A stretch of DNA of 32,958 nucleotides from Schoenoplectus triqueter. Its lineage: Eukaryota > Streptophyta > Magnoliopsida > Poales > Cyperaceae. The position numbers were made by a program, and so were the translations under genes. The stretch spans positions 1 through 32,958 of the forward strand of contig CAXKVV010001175.1 in NCBI GenBank assembly GCA_964058805.1, in the 5' to 3' direction. Shown piece by piece: positions 22,901-32,958 of this stretch. The notes beneath the pieces were generated by a model. It was not told the DNA's origin. It did no database searches and saw nothing but the letters and a program-made list of their open reading frames with translations. Positions within the stretch are counted from its first letter, which is position 1; each line of letters begins with the position of its first letter.

Positions 22901-25300
22901 AGTGCGTCGGTTCCCATTTTCTCGTTTTGCGCGCCCGTACTCATTTTCGACGGTACCGAGGGCATCAGGACGCTTATTCATGTTTTGCGCTCTCGGACTC
23001 GTTTTCGGAGGTACCGAGGGCGTCGGGTCCCGTTTTCGTGTTTTGCGTTCCCGGACATGTTTTCGGCGTTACCGAGGGCGTCGGGTCCCGTTTTCAAGTA
23101 TTGCGCTCTCGGACTCGTTTTCGGCGGTGCCGAGAGCGTCAGGTCCCGTTTTCACGTTTTGCGCCGCCGAATTCGTTTTCGGCGGTACCGATGGCGTCGG
23201 GTCCCGTTTTCATGTTTTGCGCTCCCGGACTCGTGTTCGGCGGTACCGGGGACGTCGGGTCCCGTTTTCATGTTTTGCCCTCGCGGACACATTTTCGGCG
23301 GTACCGAGGGCGTCGGGTCCTGTTTTCATGTTTTGCTCTCCCAGACTCATTTTCGGCGGTACCGAGGGCGTCAAGTCCCGTTTTTATGTTTTACGCTCCC
23401 GGACTCGTTTTCGGCGGTACCGAGTGCGTCGGTTCCCGTTTTCACGTTTTGCGCGCTCGGATTCGTTTTCGGCCATACCTATGGTGTCGGGTCCCGTTTT
23501 CATATTTTGCGCTCCTGGACTCGTTTTCGGTGGTACCGAGGGCGTCGGGTCCGCTTTTCAAGTTTTGCGTGCCCGGACGCGTTTTCGGCGGTACCGAGGG
23601 CGTCGGGTCCCGTTTGCAAGTTTTGCGCTCCCAGACTCGTTTATGGCGGTGCTGAGTGCGTCGGTTCCCGTTTTCTCGTTTTGCGCGCCCGAACTAGTTT
23701 TCGGCGGTACCGAGGGCGTCAGGACGCTTATTCATGTTTTGCGCTCTCGGACTCGTTTTCGGAGGTACCAAGGGCATCGGGTCCCGTTTTCAAGGATTGC
23801 GCTCTCGGACTCGTTTTCGGCTGTGCAGAGAGCGTCGGGTCCCGTTTTCACGTTTTGCCCTCCCGGACACATTTTCGGCGGTGCCGAGTGCGTCAGTTCC
23901 CGTTTTCATGTTTTGCTCTCCCGGACTCATTTTCGGCGATACCGAGGCCGTCGGGTCCCGTTTTCATGTTTTGCGCTCCCGGACTAGTTTTCGGCGGTAC
24001 CGAGGGCGTCAGATCTGTTATTCATGTTTCGCGCTCTCGGACTCGTTTTTGGCGGTGCCGAGGGCATCGGGTCCCGTTTTCACATTTTACGCTGTCGGAC
24101 TCGTTTTCGGCGATACCGATGGCGTCGAGTCCCGTTTTCATGTTTTGCGCTCCCGGACTCGTTTTCGTCTGTACCGAGGGCCTCGCGTCCCGGTTTTATG
24201 ATTTGCGCTCCCGGACTCGTTTTTGGCGGTGCCGAGTGCGTCGAGTCCCGTTTTCACGTTTTGCGCTCCCGGTCTCGTTTCCGGCGGTGCCGAGTGCGTC
24301 GGTTCCCGTTTTCTCGTTTTGCGCGCCCGAACTAGTTTTCGGCGGTACCGAGGGCGTAAGGACGCTTAGTCATGTTTTTCGCTCTCGGACTCGTTTTCGG
24401 AGGTACCGAGGGCGTCGGGTCCCGTTTTCGTGTTTTGCGAGCCCGGACATGTTTTCGGTGTTACCGAGGGCGTCGGGTCCCGTTTTGAAGTATTGCGCTC
24501 TCGGACTCGTTTTCGGCGGTGCCGAGACCGTCGGGTCCCGTTTTCACGTTTTGCGCTGACGAATTCGTTTCCGGCGGTACCGATGGCGTCGGGTCCCGTT
24601 TTCATGTTTTGCGCTCCCGGACTCGTGTTCGGCGGTCCCGGGGACGTCGGGTCCCGTTTTCATATTTTGCGCTCCCGGACACATTTTCGGCGGTTCCGAG
24701 GGCGTCGGGTCCTGTTTTCACGTTTTGCGGGCCTAGACTCGTTTTCGGCGGTACCGAGGCCGTCGGGTCCTGTTTTCATGTTTTGCACTTCCGGACTAGT
24801 TTTCGGCAGTACCGAGGGCGTCAAATCTCTTATTCATGTTTCGCGCTCTCGGACTCGTTTTCGGCGGTGCCGAGGGCGTCGGTTCCCGTTTTCACGTTTT
24901 GCGCTCCCGGACTCGTTTTCGGCGGTACCGAGTGAGTCGGGTCCCGTTTTCATGTTTTGCGCTCCCGAACTAGTTTTCGGCGGCACCGAGGGCGTCAGGT
25001 CGCTTATTCTTGTTTTGCGCACTCGGACTCGTTTTCGGAGGTACCGAGGGCGTCGGGTCCCGTTTTCATATTGTGCGTGCCCGGACACGTTTTCGGCGGT
25101 ACCGAGGGAGTCGGGTCCCGTTTGCAAGTTTTGCGCTCCTAGACTCGTTTCCGGCGGTGCCGAGTGCGTCGGTTCCCGTTTTCTCGTTTTGCGCGCCCGA
25201 ACTAGTTTTCGGCGGTACCGAGGGCGTCAGGACGCTTATTCATGTTTTGCGCTCTCGGACTCATTTTCGGAGGTACCGAGGGCGTCGGGTCCCGTTTTCG
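19987..25300. repeat. Diverged and shortened relatives of the 4059-bp block
   Basis: Variant monomers of the block reappear in the same order but closer together. The GGGCATCATGTCTC unit at about 21045 lies 3247 bases (56 monomers less one base) from its match in copy 3. The CAGATCTGTTATTC unit lies 2551 bases (44 monomers less one base) from its match. The shortening is by whole monomers, about 14 and then a further 12. Base differences are more frequent than among the three tandem copies, so this part is older. Confidence 0.75.
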
Positions 25301-25301
25301 T

Positions 25302-25381
25302 GTTTTGCGTTCCCGGACATGTTCCCGGACTTGTTTTCGTGTTTTGCGTTCCCGGACATGTTTTGCGTTCCCGGACATGTT
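25302..25381. repeat. Out-of-register micro-repeat inside the satellite
   Basis: The segment beginning GTTTTGCGTTCCCGG and ending ACATGTT occurs at 25302, 25341 and 25360. The spacing is 39 and 19 bases, not 58. The normal monomer order breaks here and resumes at about 25382 with a unit of a different variant class. Confidence 0.88.
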
Positions 25382-25667
25382 CCCATTTTCACGTTTTACA
25401 CACCCGTACTCATTTTCGGCGGTACCGAGGGCGTCGCGTCCCGTTTTCATGTTTTACGTGCCTGGACTCGTTTTCGGCTGTACCAAGGGCGTCTGGTCCC
25501 GTTTTCAAGTTTTGCGCTCCCGGACTCATTTTCGGCGGTGCCGAGTGCGTCGGTTCCCGTCTTCCCGTTTTGCGGGCTTAGACTCGTTTTCGGCGGTACC
25601 GAGGCCGTCGGATCCCGTTTTCATGTTTTGCGCTCCCGGACTAGTTTTCGGCGGTACCGAGGGCGTC

Positions 25668-26189
25668 AGGTCTCTTATTCATGTTTCGCGCTCTCGGACT
25701 CGTTTTGGGCGGTGCCGATGGCGTCGGGTCCCGTTTTCACGTTTTGCGCTGTCGGACTCGTTTTCGGCGGTACCGATGGCGTCGGGTCCCGTTTTCATGT
25801 TTTGCGCTCCCGGACTCGTTTTTGTCTGTACCGAGGGCGTCGGGTCCCGTTTCTAAGATTTGCGCTCCCGGACTCGTTTTTGGCACTGCCGAGTGCGTCG
25901 AGTCCCGTTTTCACGTTTTGCACGCTCGTACTCATTGTCGGCGGTACCGAGGGCGTCGCGTCCCGTTTTCATATTTTGCGCACCTGGACTCGTTTTGGGC
26001 GGTACCGAGGGCGTCTTGTCCTATTTTCAAGTTTTGCGTTCCCAGAATCGTTTTCGGCGGTGCCGAGTGCGTTAGTTCTCGTTTTCACGTTATGCGCGCC
26101 CGGACTCGTTTTCGGCAGTACCGAGGGAGTCGGGTCCTGTTTTCATGTTTTGCGCTCCCGAACTAGTTTTCGGCGGTACCGAGGGTGTC
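25668..26189. repeat. Nine-monomer higher-order unit (522 bp), AGGTCTC class
   Basis: Landmark monomers AGGTCTCTTATTC at 25668 and AGGTCGCTTATTC at 26190 are exactly 522 bases apart. The ordered variants between them include units with GTCTGTACCG, TCTAAGATTTGCG, CACGCTCGTACTC, CGCACCTGG, CCAGAATCG and CACGTTATGCG. The same order is found with changes at about 11890, 15950, 22270 and 28230. Confidence 0.75.
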
Positions 26190-26269
26190 AGGTCGCTTAT
26201 TCATGTTTTGCGCTCTCGGGTCCCATTTTCGTGTTTTGCGTGCCCGGACATGTTTTCGACGTTACCGAG

Positions 26270-29200
26270 GACGTCGGGTCTCATTTTCTAGTATTGCGCT
26301 CCCGGACTCGTTTTCGACGGTGCCGAGAGCGTCGGGTCCCGTTTTCACGTTTTGTGCGGCCGGACTCGTTTTCGGCGGTATCGTTGGAGTCGGGTCCCGT
26401 TTTCATATTTTGCTCTCCCGGACTCGTGTTCGGCGGTACCGGGGGCGTCGGGTCCTGTTTTCATGTTTTGGGCTCCCTGACACATTTTCGGCGGTACCGA
26501 GTGCGTCGGGTCCTATTTTCAAGTTTTGCGCTCCCGAACTCTTTTTCGGCGGTACCGAGGGCGTCGGGTCCCGTTTTCTTGTTTTGCGCTCACGGACTCA
26601 TTTTCAGCGGTACCGAGGGCGTCAACTCCCGTTTTTAAGTTTTGCGCTCCCGGACTCGTTTTCGGTGGTGCCGAGTGCGTCGGGTCCCGTTTTCACGTTT
26701 TGCACGCTCGGATTCGTTTTCGGCCGTACCTATGGCGTCGGGTCCCGTTTTCATGTTCTGCGTGCCCGGACACGTTTTCGGCGGTACCGAGGGCATCGGG
26801 TCCCGTTTGCAAGTATTGCGCGCCCCGACTCGTTTTCGGCGGTACCGAGTGCGTCAGGACGCTTATTCATGTTTTGCGATCTCGGACTCGTTTTCGGAGG
26901 TACCGAGGGCGTCGGGTCCCGTTTTCGTGTTTTGCGTGCCCGGACATGTTTTCGGCGTTACCGAGGGCGTCGGGTCCCGTTTTCAAGTTTTGCGCTCTCG
27001 GACTCGTTTTCAGCTGTGCCGATAGCGTCGAGTTCCGTTTTTACGTTTTGTGCTGCCGGACTCGTTTTCGGTGGTACCGATGGCGTCGGGTCCCGTTTTC
27101 ATATTTAGCTCTCCCGGACTCGTGTTCGGCGGGTCCCATTTTCATGTTTTGCACTCCCGGACACATTTTCGGCGGTACCGAGGGCGTCCGGTCCTGTTTT
27201 CATGTTTTGCGCTCTCGGACCCGTTTTCGGCGGTACCGAGAGCGTCGGGTCCTGTTTTCATGTTTTGCGCTCCCGGACTCATTTTCAGCGGTACCGAGGG
27301 CGTCAAGTCCCGTTTTTAAGTTTAGCGCTCCCAGACTCGTTTTCGGCGGTGTCGAGTGCGTCGGGTCCCGTTTTCACGTTTTGCGCGCTCGGATTCGTTT
27401 TCGGCCGTACCTATGGCGTCGAGTCCCGTTTTCATGTTTTGCGCTCTCGGACTCGTTTTCGGTGGTACCGAGGGAGTCGGGTCCCGTTTTCATGTTTTGC
27501 GTACCCGAACACGTTTTCGGCGGTACCGAGGGCGTCGGGTCCCGTTTGCAAGTTTTTCGCTCTCGGACTTGTTTTAGGAGGTGCCGAGTGCGTCGAGTTC
27601 CGTTTTCACGTTTTGCGCGCCCTGAATTGTTTTCGAAGGTATCGAGGGCGTCGGGTGCAATTTTCATGTTTTGCGCTCCCGAACTCGTCTTCGGCGGTGC
27701 CGGGGGCGTTAGGTACCGTTTTCATGTTTTGCGCTCCCGGACACGTCTTCGGCGGTACCGAGGGCGTCGCGTCCCGTTTTCATGTTTTGCGCGCCCGGAC
27801 TCGTTTTCGGCGGCACCGAGGGCATCTGGTCTCGTTTTCATGTTTTGCGCCCCCGGAGTAGTTTTCGTCGGTACCGAGGGCGTCAGGTCTCTTATTCATG
27901 TTTTGCGCTCTCGGACTCATTTTCGGCGGTACCGATGGTGTCGGGTCCCGTTTTTAAGATTTGCGCTCCCGGACTCGTTTTTGGCGGTGCCGAGTTCGTC
28001 GGGTCCCATTTTCACGTTTTGCACGCCCGTACTCATTTTCGGCGGTATCGAGGGCGTTGCGTCCCGTTTTCATGTTTTGCGCGCCCGGACTCGTTTTCGG
28101 CGGTACCGAGGGCGTCTGGTCCCGTTTTCAAGTTTTGCGCTCCCAGACTCATTTTCGGCGGTGCCGAGTGCGTCGGTTCCCGTTTTCATGTTTTGCGCTC
28201 CCGGACTAGTTTTCGGCGGTACCGAGGGCGTTAGGTCTCTTATTCATGTTTCGCGCTCTCAGACTCGTTTTTGGCGGTGCCGAGGGCGTCGGGTCCCATT
28301 TTCACGTTTTGCGTTGTAGGACTTGTTTTCGGCGGTACCGATGGCGTCGGGTCCCGTTTTCATGTTTTGCGCTCCCGGACTCGTTTTCGTCTGTACCGAG
28401 GGCGTCGGGTCCCGTTTTTAAGATTTGTGCTCCCGGACTCGTTTTTGGCGGTGTCGAGTGCGTCGAGTCCCGTTTTCAAGTTTTGCACGCACGTACTCAT
28501 TTTCTGCGGTACCGAGGGCGTCGCGTCCCATTTTCATATTTTGCGCACCTGCACTCGTTTTCGGCGGTACCGAGGGCGTCTGGTCCTGTTTTCAAGTTTT
28601 GCGCTCCGAGAATCATTTTCGGCGATGCCGAGTGCGTCGGTTCTCGTTTTCACGTTATGCGCGCCCGGACTCGTTTTCGACGGTACTGAGGGAGTCGGGT
28701 CCCGTTTTCATGTTTTGCGTTCCCGGACAAGTTTTCGGCGGTACCGAGGGCGTCAGGTCGGTTATTCATGTTTTGCGCTCTTGGACTCGTTTTCGGAGGT
28801 ACCGAAGGCGTCGGGTCCCGTTTTCGTGTTTTGCGTGCCCGGACATGGTTTCGGCGTTACCGAGGGCGTCGGGTCCCATTTTCACGTATTGCGCTCTCGG
28901 ACTCGTTTCGGCGGTGACGAGAGCGTCGGGTCCCGTTTCCACGTTTTGTGCTGACGGACTCGTGTTCGGCGGTACCGGGGACGTCGGGTCCCGTTTTCAT
29001 GTTTTGCGCTCCCGGACACATTTTCGGCGGTACCGAGGGCGTCGGTTCCTGTTTTCATGTTTTGCTCTCCCGGACTCATTTTCGGCGGTACCGAGGGCGT
29101 CAAGTCCCGTTTTTATGTTTTGCGCTCCCGGACTCGTTTTCGGCGGTTCCGAGTGCGTCGGTTCCCGTTTTCACGTTTTGCGCGCTCAGATTCGTTTTCG

Positions 29201-29690
29201 GCCGTACCTATGGCGTCGGGTCCCGTTTTCATATTTTGCGCTCTCGGACTCGTTTTCGGGGGTACCGAGGGCGTCGGGTCCCGTTTTCATGTTTTGCACT
29301 CCCAGACTCGTTTTTCGCTGTGCCGAGTGCGTCGGTTCCCGTTTTCTCGTTTTGCGTGCCCGAACTAGTTTTCGGCGGTACCGAGGGCGTCAGCACGCTT
29401 ATTCATGTTTTGCGCTCTCGGACTCGTTTTTGGAGGTACCGAGGGCATCGGGTCTCGTTTTCGTGTTTTGCGTGCCCGGACATGTTTTCGACGTTACCGA
29501 GGGCGTCGGGTCCCGTTTTCAAGTATTGCGCTCTCGGACTCGTTTTCGGCTGTGCCGAGAGCGTCGGGTCCCGTTTTCACGTTTTGTGCTGCCGGACTCG
29601 TTTTCGGCTGTACCGATGGCGTCGGGCCCCGTTTTCATATTTTGCTCTCCCAGACTCGTGTTCGGCGGTACCGGGGGCGTCGGGTCCCGT
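26270..29690. repeat. Satellite segment paralogous to 5913-9350, uninterrupted on its left
   Basis: The base matching 5913 is 26270, and satellite continues to its left without any LTR. It therefore works as an unoccupied comparator for the retrotransposon junction. A 30-bp deletion at about 26219 and a 15-bp deletion at about 27130 lie near or within it. Confidence 0.78.
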
Positions 29691-30320
29691 TTTCATGTTT
29701 TGCTCTCTCGGACTCGTGTTCGGCGGTACCGAGGGCGGCGGGTCCCGTTTTCATCTTTTGTGTTCCCGGATTCGTTTTCGACGGTACCGATGGCGTCGGG
29801 TCCCGTTTTCATGTTTTGCGCTCCCGGACTCGTGTTCGTCGGTACCGGGGACGTCGGGTCCCGCTTTCATGTTTTGCGCTCCCGGACACATTTTCGGCGG
29901 TACCGAGGGCGTCAAGTCCCGTTTTCATGTTTTGCTCTCCCGGAATTATTTTCGGCGGTACCGAGGGCGTCAAGTCCCGTTTTTATGTTTTGCGCTCCCA
30001 GACTCGTTTTCGGAGGTACCGAATGCTTCGGTTCCCGTTTTCACGTTTTGCGCGCTCGGATTCGTTTTCGGCCGTACCTATGGCGTCGGGTCCCGTTTTC
30101 ATATTTTGCACTCTCGGACTCGTTTTCGGCTGTACCGAGGGCGTCGGGTCCCGTTTTCATGTTTTGCGTGCCCGGACACGTTTTCGGCGGTACCAAGGGC
30201 GTCGGGTCCCGTTTGCTGGTTTTGCGCTCCCAGATTCGTTTTCGGCGGTGCCGAGTGCGTTGGTTCCCGTTTTCTTGTTTTGCGCGCCCGAACTAGTTTT
30301 CGGCAGTACCGAGGGCGTCA

Positions 30321-30900
30321 GGACGCTTATTCATGTGTTGCGCTCTCGTCCTCGTTTTCGGAGGTACCGAGGGCGTCGGGTCCCGTTTTCGTGTTTTGCG
30401 TGCCCGGACATGTTTTCGGCGTTACCGAGGGCGTCGGGTCCCGTTTTCAAGTATTGCGCTCTCGGACTCGTTTTCGGCGGTGCCGAGAGCGTCGGGTCTC
30501 GTTTTCACGTTTTGCGCTCCCGGACTCGTGTTCGGCGGTACCGGGGATGTCGGGTCCAAATTTCATGTTTTGCGCTCCCGGACACATTTTCGGCGGTACC
30601 GACGGCGTCGGGTCCTGTTTTCATGTTTTGCTCTCCCGGACTCATTTTCGGCGGTACCGAGGGCGTCATGTCCCGTTTTTATGTTTTGCGTTCCCGGACT
30701 CGTTTTCGGCGGTACCGAGTGCGACGGTTCCCATTTTCACGTTTTGCGCGCTCGGATTCTTTTTCGGCCGTACCTATGGCGTCGGGTCTCGTTTTCATAT
30801 TTTGCGCTCCCAGACTCGTTTTCGGTGGTACCGAGTGCATCGGTTCCCGTTTCCTCGTTTTGCGCGCACGAACTAGTTTTCGGCGGTACCGAGGGCGTCA
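30321..30900. repeat. Ten-monomer higher-order unit (580 bp), AGGACGC class
   Basis: Landmark GGACGCTTATTCATG units occur at 30321 and 30901, exactly ten monomers apart. After the landmark come units with TTTTCGTGTTTTGCGTGCC, TTTTCAAGTATTGCG, CTCGTGTTCGG with CCGGGGA, GACACATTTT, TTTTTATGTTTT and CCGTACCTATGG, in that order. Confidence 0.8.
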
Positions 30901-31481
30901 GGACGCTTATTCATGTTTTGCTCTCTTGGACTCGTTTTCGGAGGTACCGAGGGCGTCGAGTCCCGTTTTCGTGTTTTGCGTGCCCGGACATGTTTTCGGC
31001 GTTACCGAGGGCGTTGGGTCCCGTTTTCAAGTATTGCGCTCTCGGACTCGTTTTCGGCTGTACCGATGGCGTCGGGTCCCGTTTTCATGTTTTGCGCTCC
31101 CGGACTCGTGTTCGGTGGTACCGGGGACGTCGGGTCCTGTTTTCATGTTTTGATCTCCCGGACTCGTTTTCGGCGGTACCGAGTGCGTCGGTTCCCGTTT
31201 TCACGTTTTGCGCGCTCGGATTCGTTTTCGGCCGTACTTATGGCGTCGGGTCCCGTTTTCATATTTTGCGCTCCCGGACTCGTTTTCAGTGGTACCGAGG
31301 GCGTCGGGTCCCGTTTTCATGTTTTGCGTGCCCGGACACGTTTTCGGCGGTACCGAGGGCGTCGGGTCCCGTTTGCAAGTTCTGCGCTCCCAGACTCGTT
31401 TTCGACGGTGCCAAGTGCGTCGGTTCCCGTTTTCTCGTTTTGCGTGCCCGAACTAGTTTTTCGGCGGTACCGAGGGCGTCA
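30901..31481. repeat. Ten-monomer higher-order unit, second copy (581 bp)
   Basis: It runs from the landmark at 30901 to the next at 31482, with one extra T near 31461. The first variants match the preceding unit, but the middle set of variants differs, so whole monomers were lost and gained. The same landmark recurs at 29393 (written GCACGC) and at 32588. Confidence 0.75.
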
Positions 31482-32958
31482 GGACGCTTATTCACGTTTT
31501 GCGCTCTCGGACTCGTTATCGGAGGTACCGAGGGCGTCGGGTCCCGTTTTCGTGTTTTGCGTGCCCGGACATGTTTTCAGCGTTACCGAGGGCGTCAGGT
31601 CCCGTTTTCAAGTATTGCGCTCTCGGACTCGTTTTCGGCTGTGCCGAGCGTCGGGTCCCATTTTCACATTTTGTGCTGCCGGACTCGTTTTCGGCTGTAC
31701 CGATGGGCGATGGCGTCGGGCCCCGTTTTCGTGTTTTGCGTGCCCGGACATGTTTTCGGCGTTACCGAGGGCGTCGGGTCCCGTTTTCAAGTATTGCGCT
31801 CTCGGACTCGTTTTCGTCGGTGCCGAGAGCGTCGGGTCCCGTTTTCACGTTTTGCGCTGCCGAATTCGTTTTCGACGGTACAGATGGCGTCGGGTCCCGT
31901 TTTCATGTTTTGCGCTCCGGGCTCGTGTTCGGCGATACCGGGGACGTCGGGTGCCGTTTTCATGTTTTGCGCTCCCGGACACATTTTCTGCGGTACCGAG
32001 GGCGTCGGGTCCTGTTTTCATGTTTTGCTCTCCCGGACTCATTTTCGGCGGCACCGAGGGCGTCAAGTCCCGTTTTTATGTTTTGCGCTCCCGGACTCAT
32101 TTTCGGCGGTACCGATGGCGTCGGGTCCCGTTTTCATGTTTTGCGCTCCCGGACTCGTGTTCGGCGATACCGGGGACGTCGGGTCCCGTTTTCATGTTTT
32201 GCGCTCCCGGACACATTTTCGGCGGTACCGAGGGCGTCGGGTCCTGTTTTCATGTTTTGCTCTCCCGGACTCTTTTTCGGCTGTACCGAGGGCGTCAAGT
32301 ACCGTTTTTATGTTTTGCGCTCCCGAACTCGTTTTCGGCGGTACCGAGTGCGTCGGTTCCCGTTTTCACGTTTTGCGCGCCTGGATTCGTTTTCGGCCGT
32401 ACCTATGGCGTCGGGTCCCGTTTTCATATTTTGCGCTCCCGGACTCATTTTCAGCGGTACCGAGGGCGTCGGGTCCCGTTTGCAAGTTTTGCGCTCCTAG
32501 ACTCGTTTTCGGCGGTGCCGAGTGTGTCGGTTCCTGTTTCCTCGTTTTGCGCGCCCGAACTAGTTTTCGGCGGTACCGAGGGCGTCAGGACGCTTATTCA
32601 TGTTTTGCGCTCTCGGACTCGTTTTCGGAGGTACCGAGGGCGTCGGGTCCCGTTTTCGTGTTTTGCGTGCCCAGACATGTTTTCGGCGTTACCGAGGGCG
32701 TCGGGTCCCGTTTTCAAGTATTGCGCTCTCGGACTCGTTTTCGGCTGTGCCAAGAGTGTCGGGTCCCGTTTTCACGTTTTGTGCTGCCGGACTCGTTTTC
32801 GGCGGTACCGAGGGCGTCGCGTCCCGTTTTCATGTTTTGCGCGCCCGGACTCGTTTTCGGCGGTACCGAGGGCGTCTGGTCCCGTTTTCAAGTTTTGCGC
32901 TCCCGGACTCATTTTCGGCGGTGCCGAGTGCGTCGGTTCCCGTTTTCACATTTTGCGG

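Larger units (their letters stand above)
5913..32958. repeat. GC-rich 58-bp satellite DNA array, about 466 monomers
   Basis: The same unit repeats at 58-base spacing from 5913 to the window end. The monomer at 9398-9455 is one base from the consensus as I read it. Each unit begins near GGGTCCCG, has TTTTGCGC in its first half, CCCGGACTCGTTTTCGG in the middle, and ends GGTACCGAGGGCGTC. The consensus is about 62% GC with nine CpG, and it holds two short palindromes, CGGGTCCCG and CGGTACCG (a KpnI site). Variants are mostly substitutions; length changes are rare. All three forward frames of the consensus lack stops, so overlapping open frames of up to 836 codons occur (18399-20909). They end only where the variants CTAGTTTT or TTTTTAAG supply a stop. 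I do not annotate these as genes. The array continues beyond the window. Confidence 0.97.

Noticed and set aside
5913..32958. CRISPR-like array or rDNA spacer subrepeats
   Set aside because: There are no unique spacers between repeats, and the units are contiguous. No rRNA gene sequence is present, and the array is far longer than usual plant rDNA spacers.

Overview
The window looks like heterochromatic DNA from a flowering plant. The evidence is a decayed Ty1/copia LTR retrotransposon of plant type at the left, followed by a very large, GC-rich satellite array that runs off the right edge. I see no intact cellular protein gene, tRNA, rRNA or CRISPR array.

Positions 1-5912 hold the retrotransposon, read on the + strand and cut at its left by the window edge. 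The domain order is gag capsid, gag zinc knuckle, protease, integrase, reverse transcriptase, RNase H. This is the copia order, with integrase before reverse transcriptase. The coding region ends at about 3719. A purine-rich tract (about 3791-3801) precedes a long 3' LTR that I place at 3802-5912. The element is dead: gag is shifted and has an internal loss, pol carries several frameshifts and in-frame stops, and most of RNase H is missing. The LTR keeps a TATA box at about 5252-5260 and has internal repeats in both U3 and the transcribed part.

Positions 5913-32958 are about 466 tandem copies of a 58-bp monomer with about 62% GC and nine CpG per consensus unit. The LTR ends exactly where the satellite begins, and a paralogous satellite stretch at about 26270 runs straight through the matching point. 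The element therefore most likely inserted into the array. The array has higher-order structure. Variant monomers recur in a fixed order behind a landmark monomer containing CTTATTCATGTT. One 4059-bp block (70 monomers minus one base) is repeated three times in tandem at 7810-19986, and I found only three base differences among the copies. Flanking parts are older, diverged relatives that differ by gains and losses of whole monomers.

Many long overlapping open frames (up to 836 codons) exist on the + strand of the array. They arise because the 58-bp consensus has no stop in any forward frame and 58 is not a multiple of three. I treat them as by-products of the satellite and not as genes.
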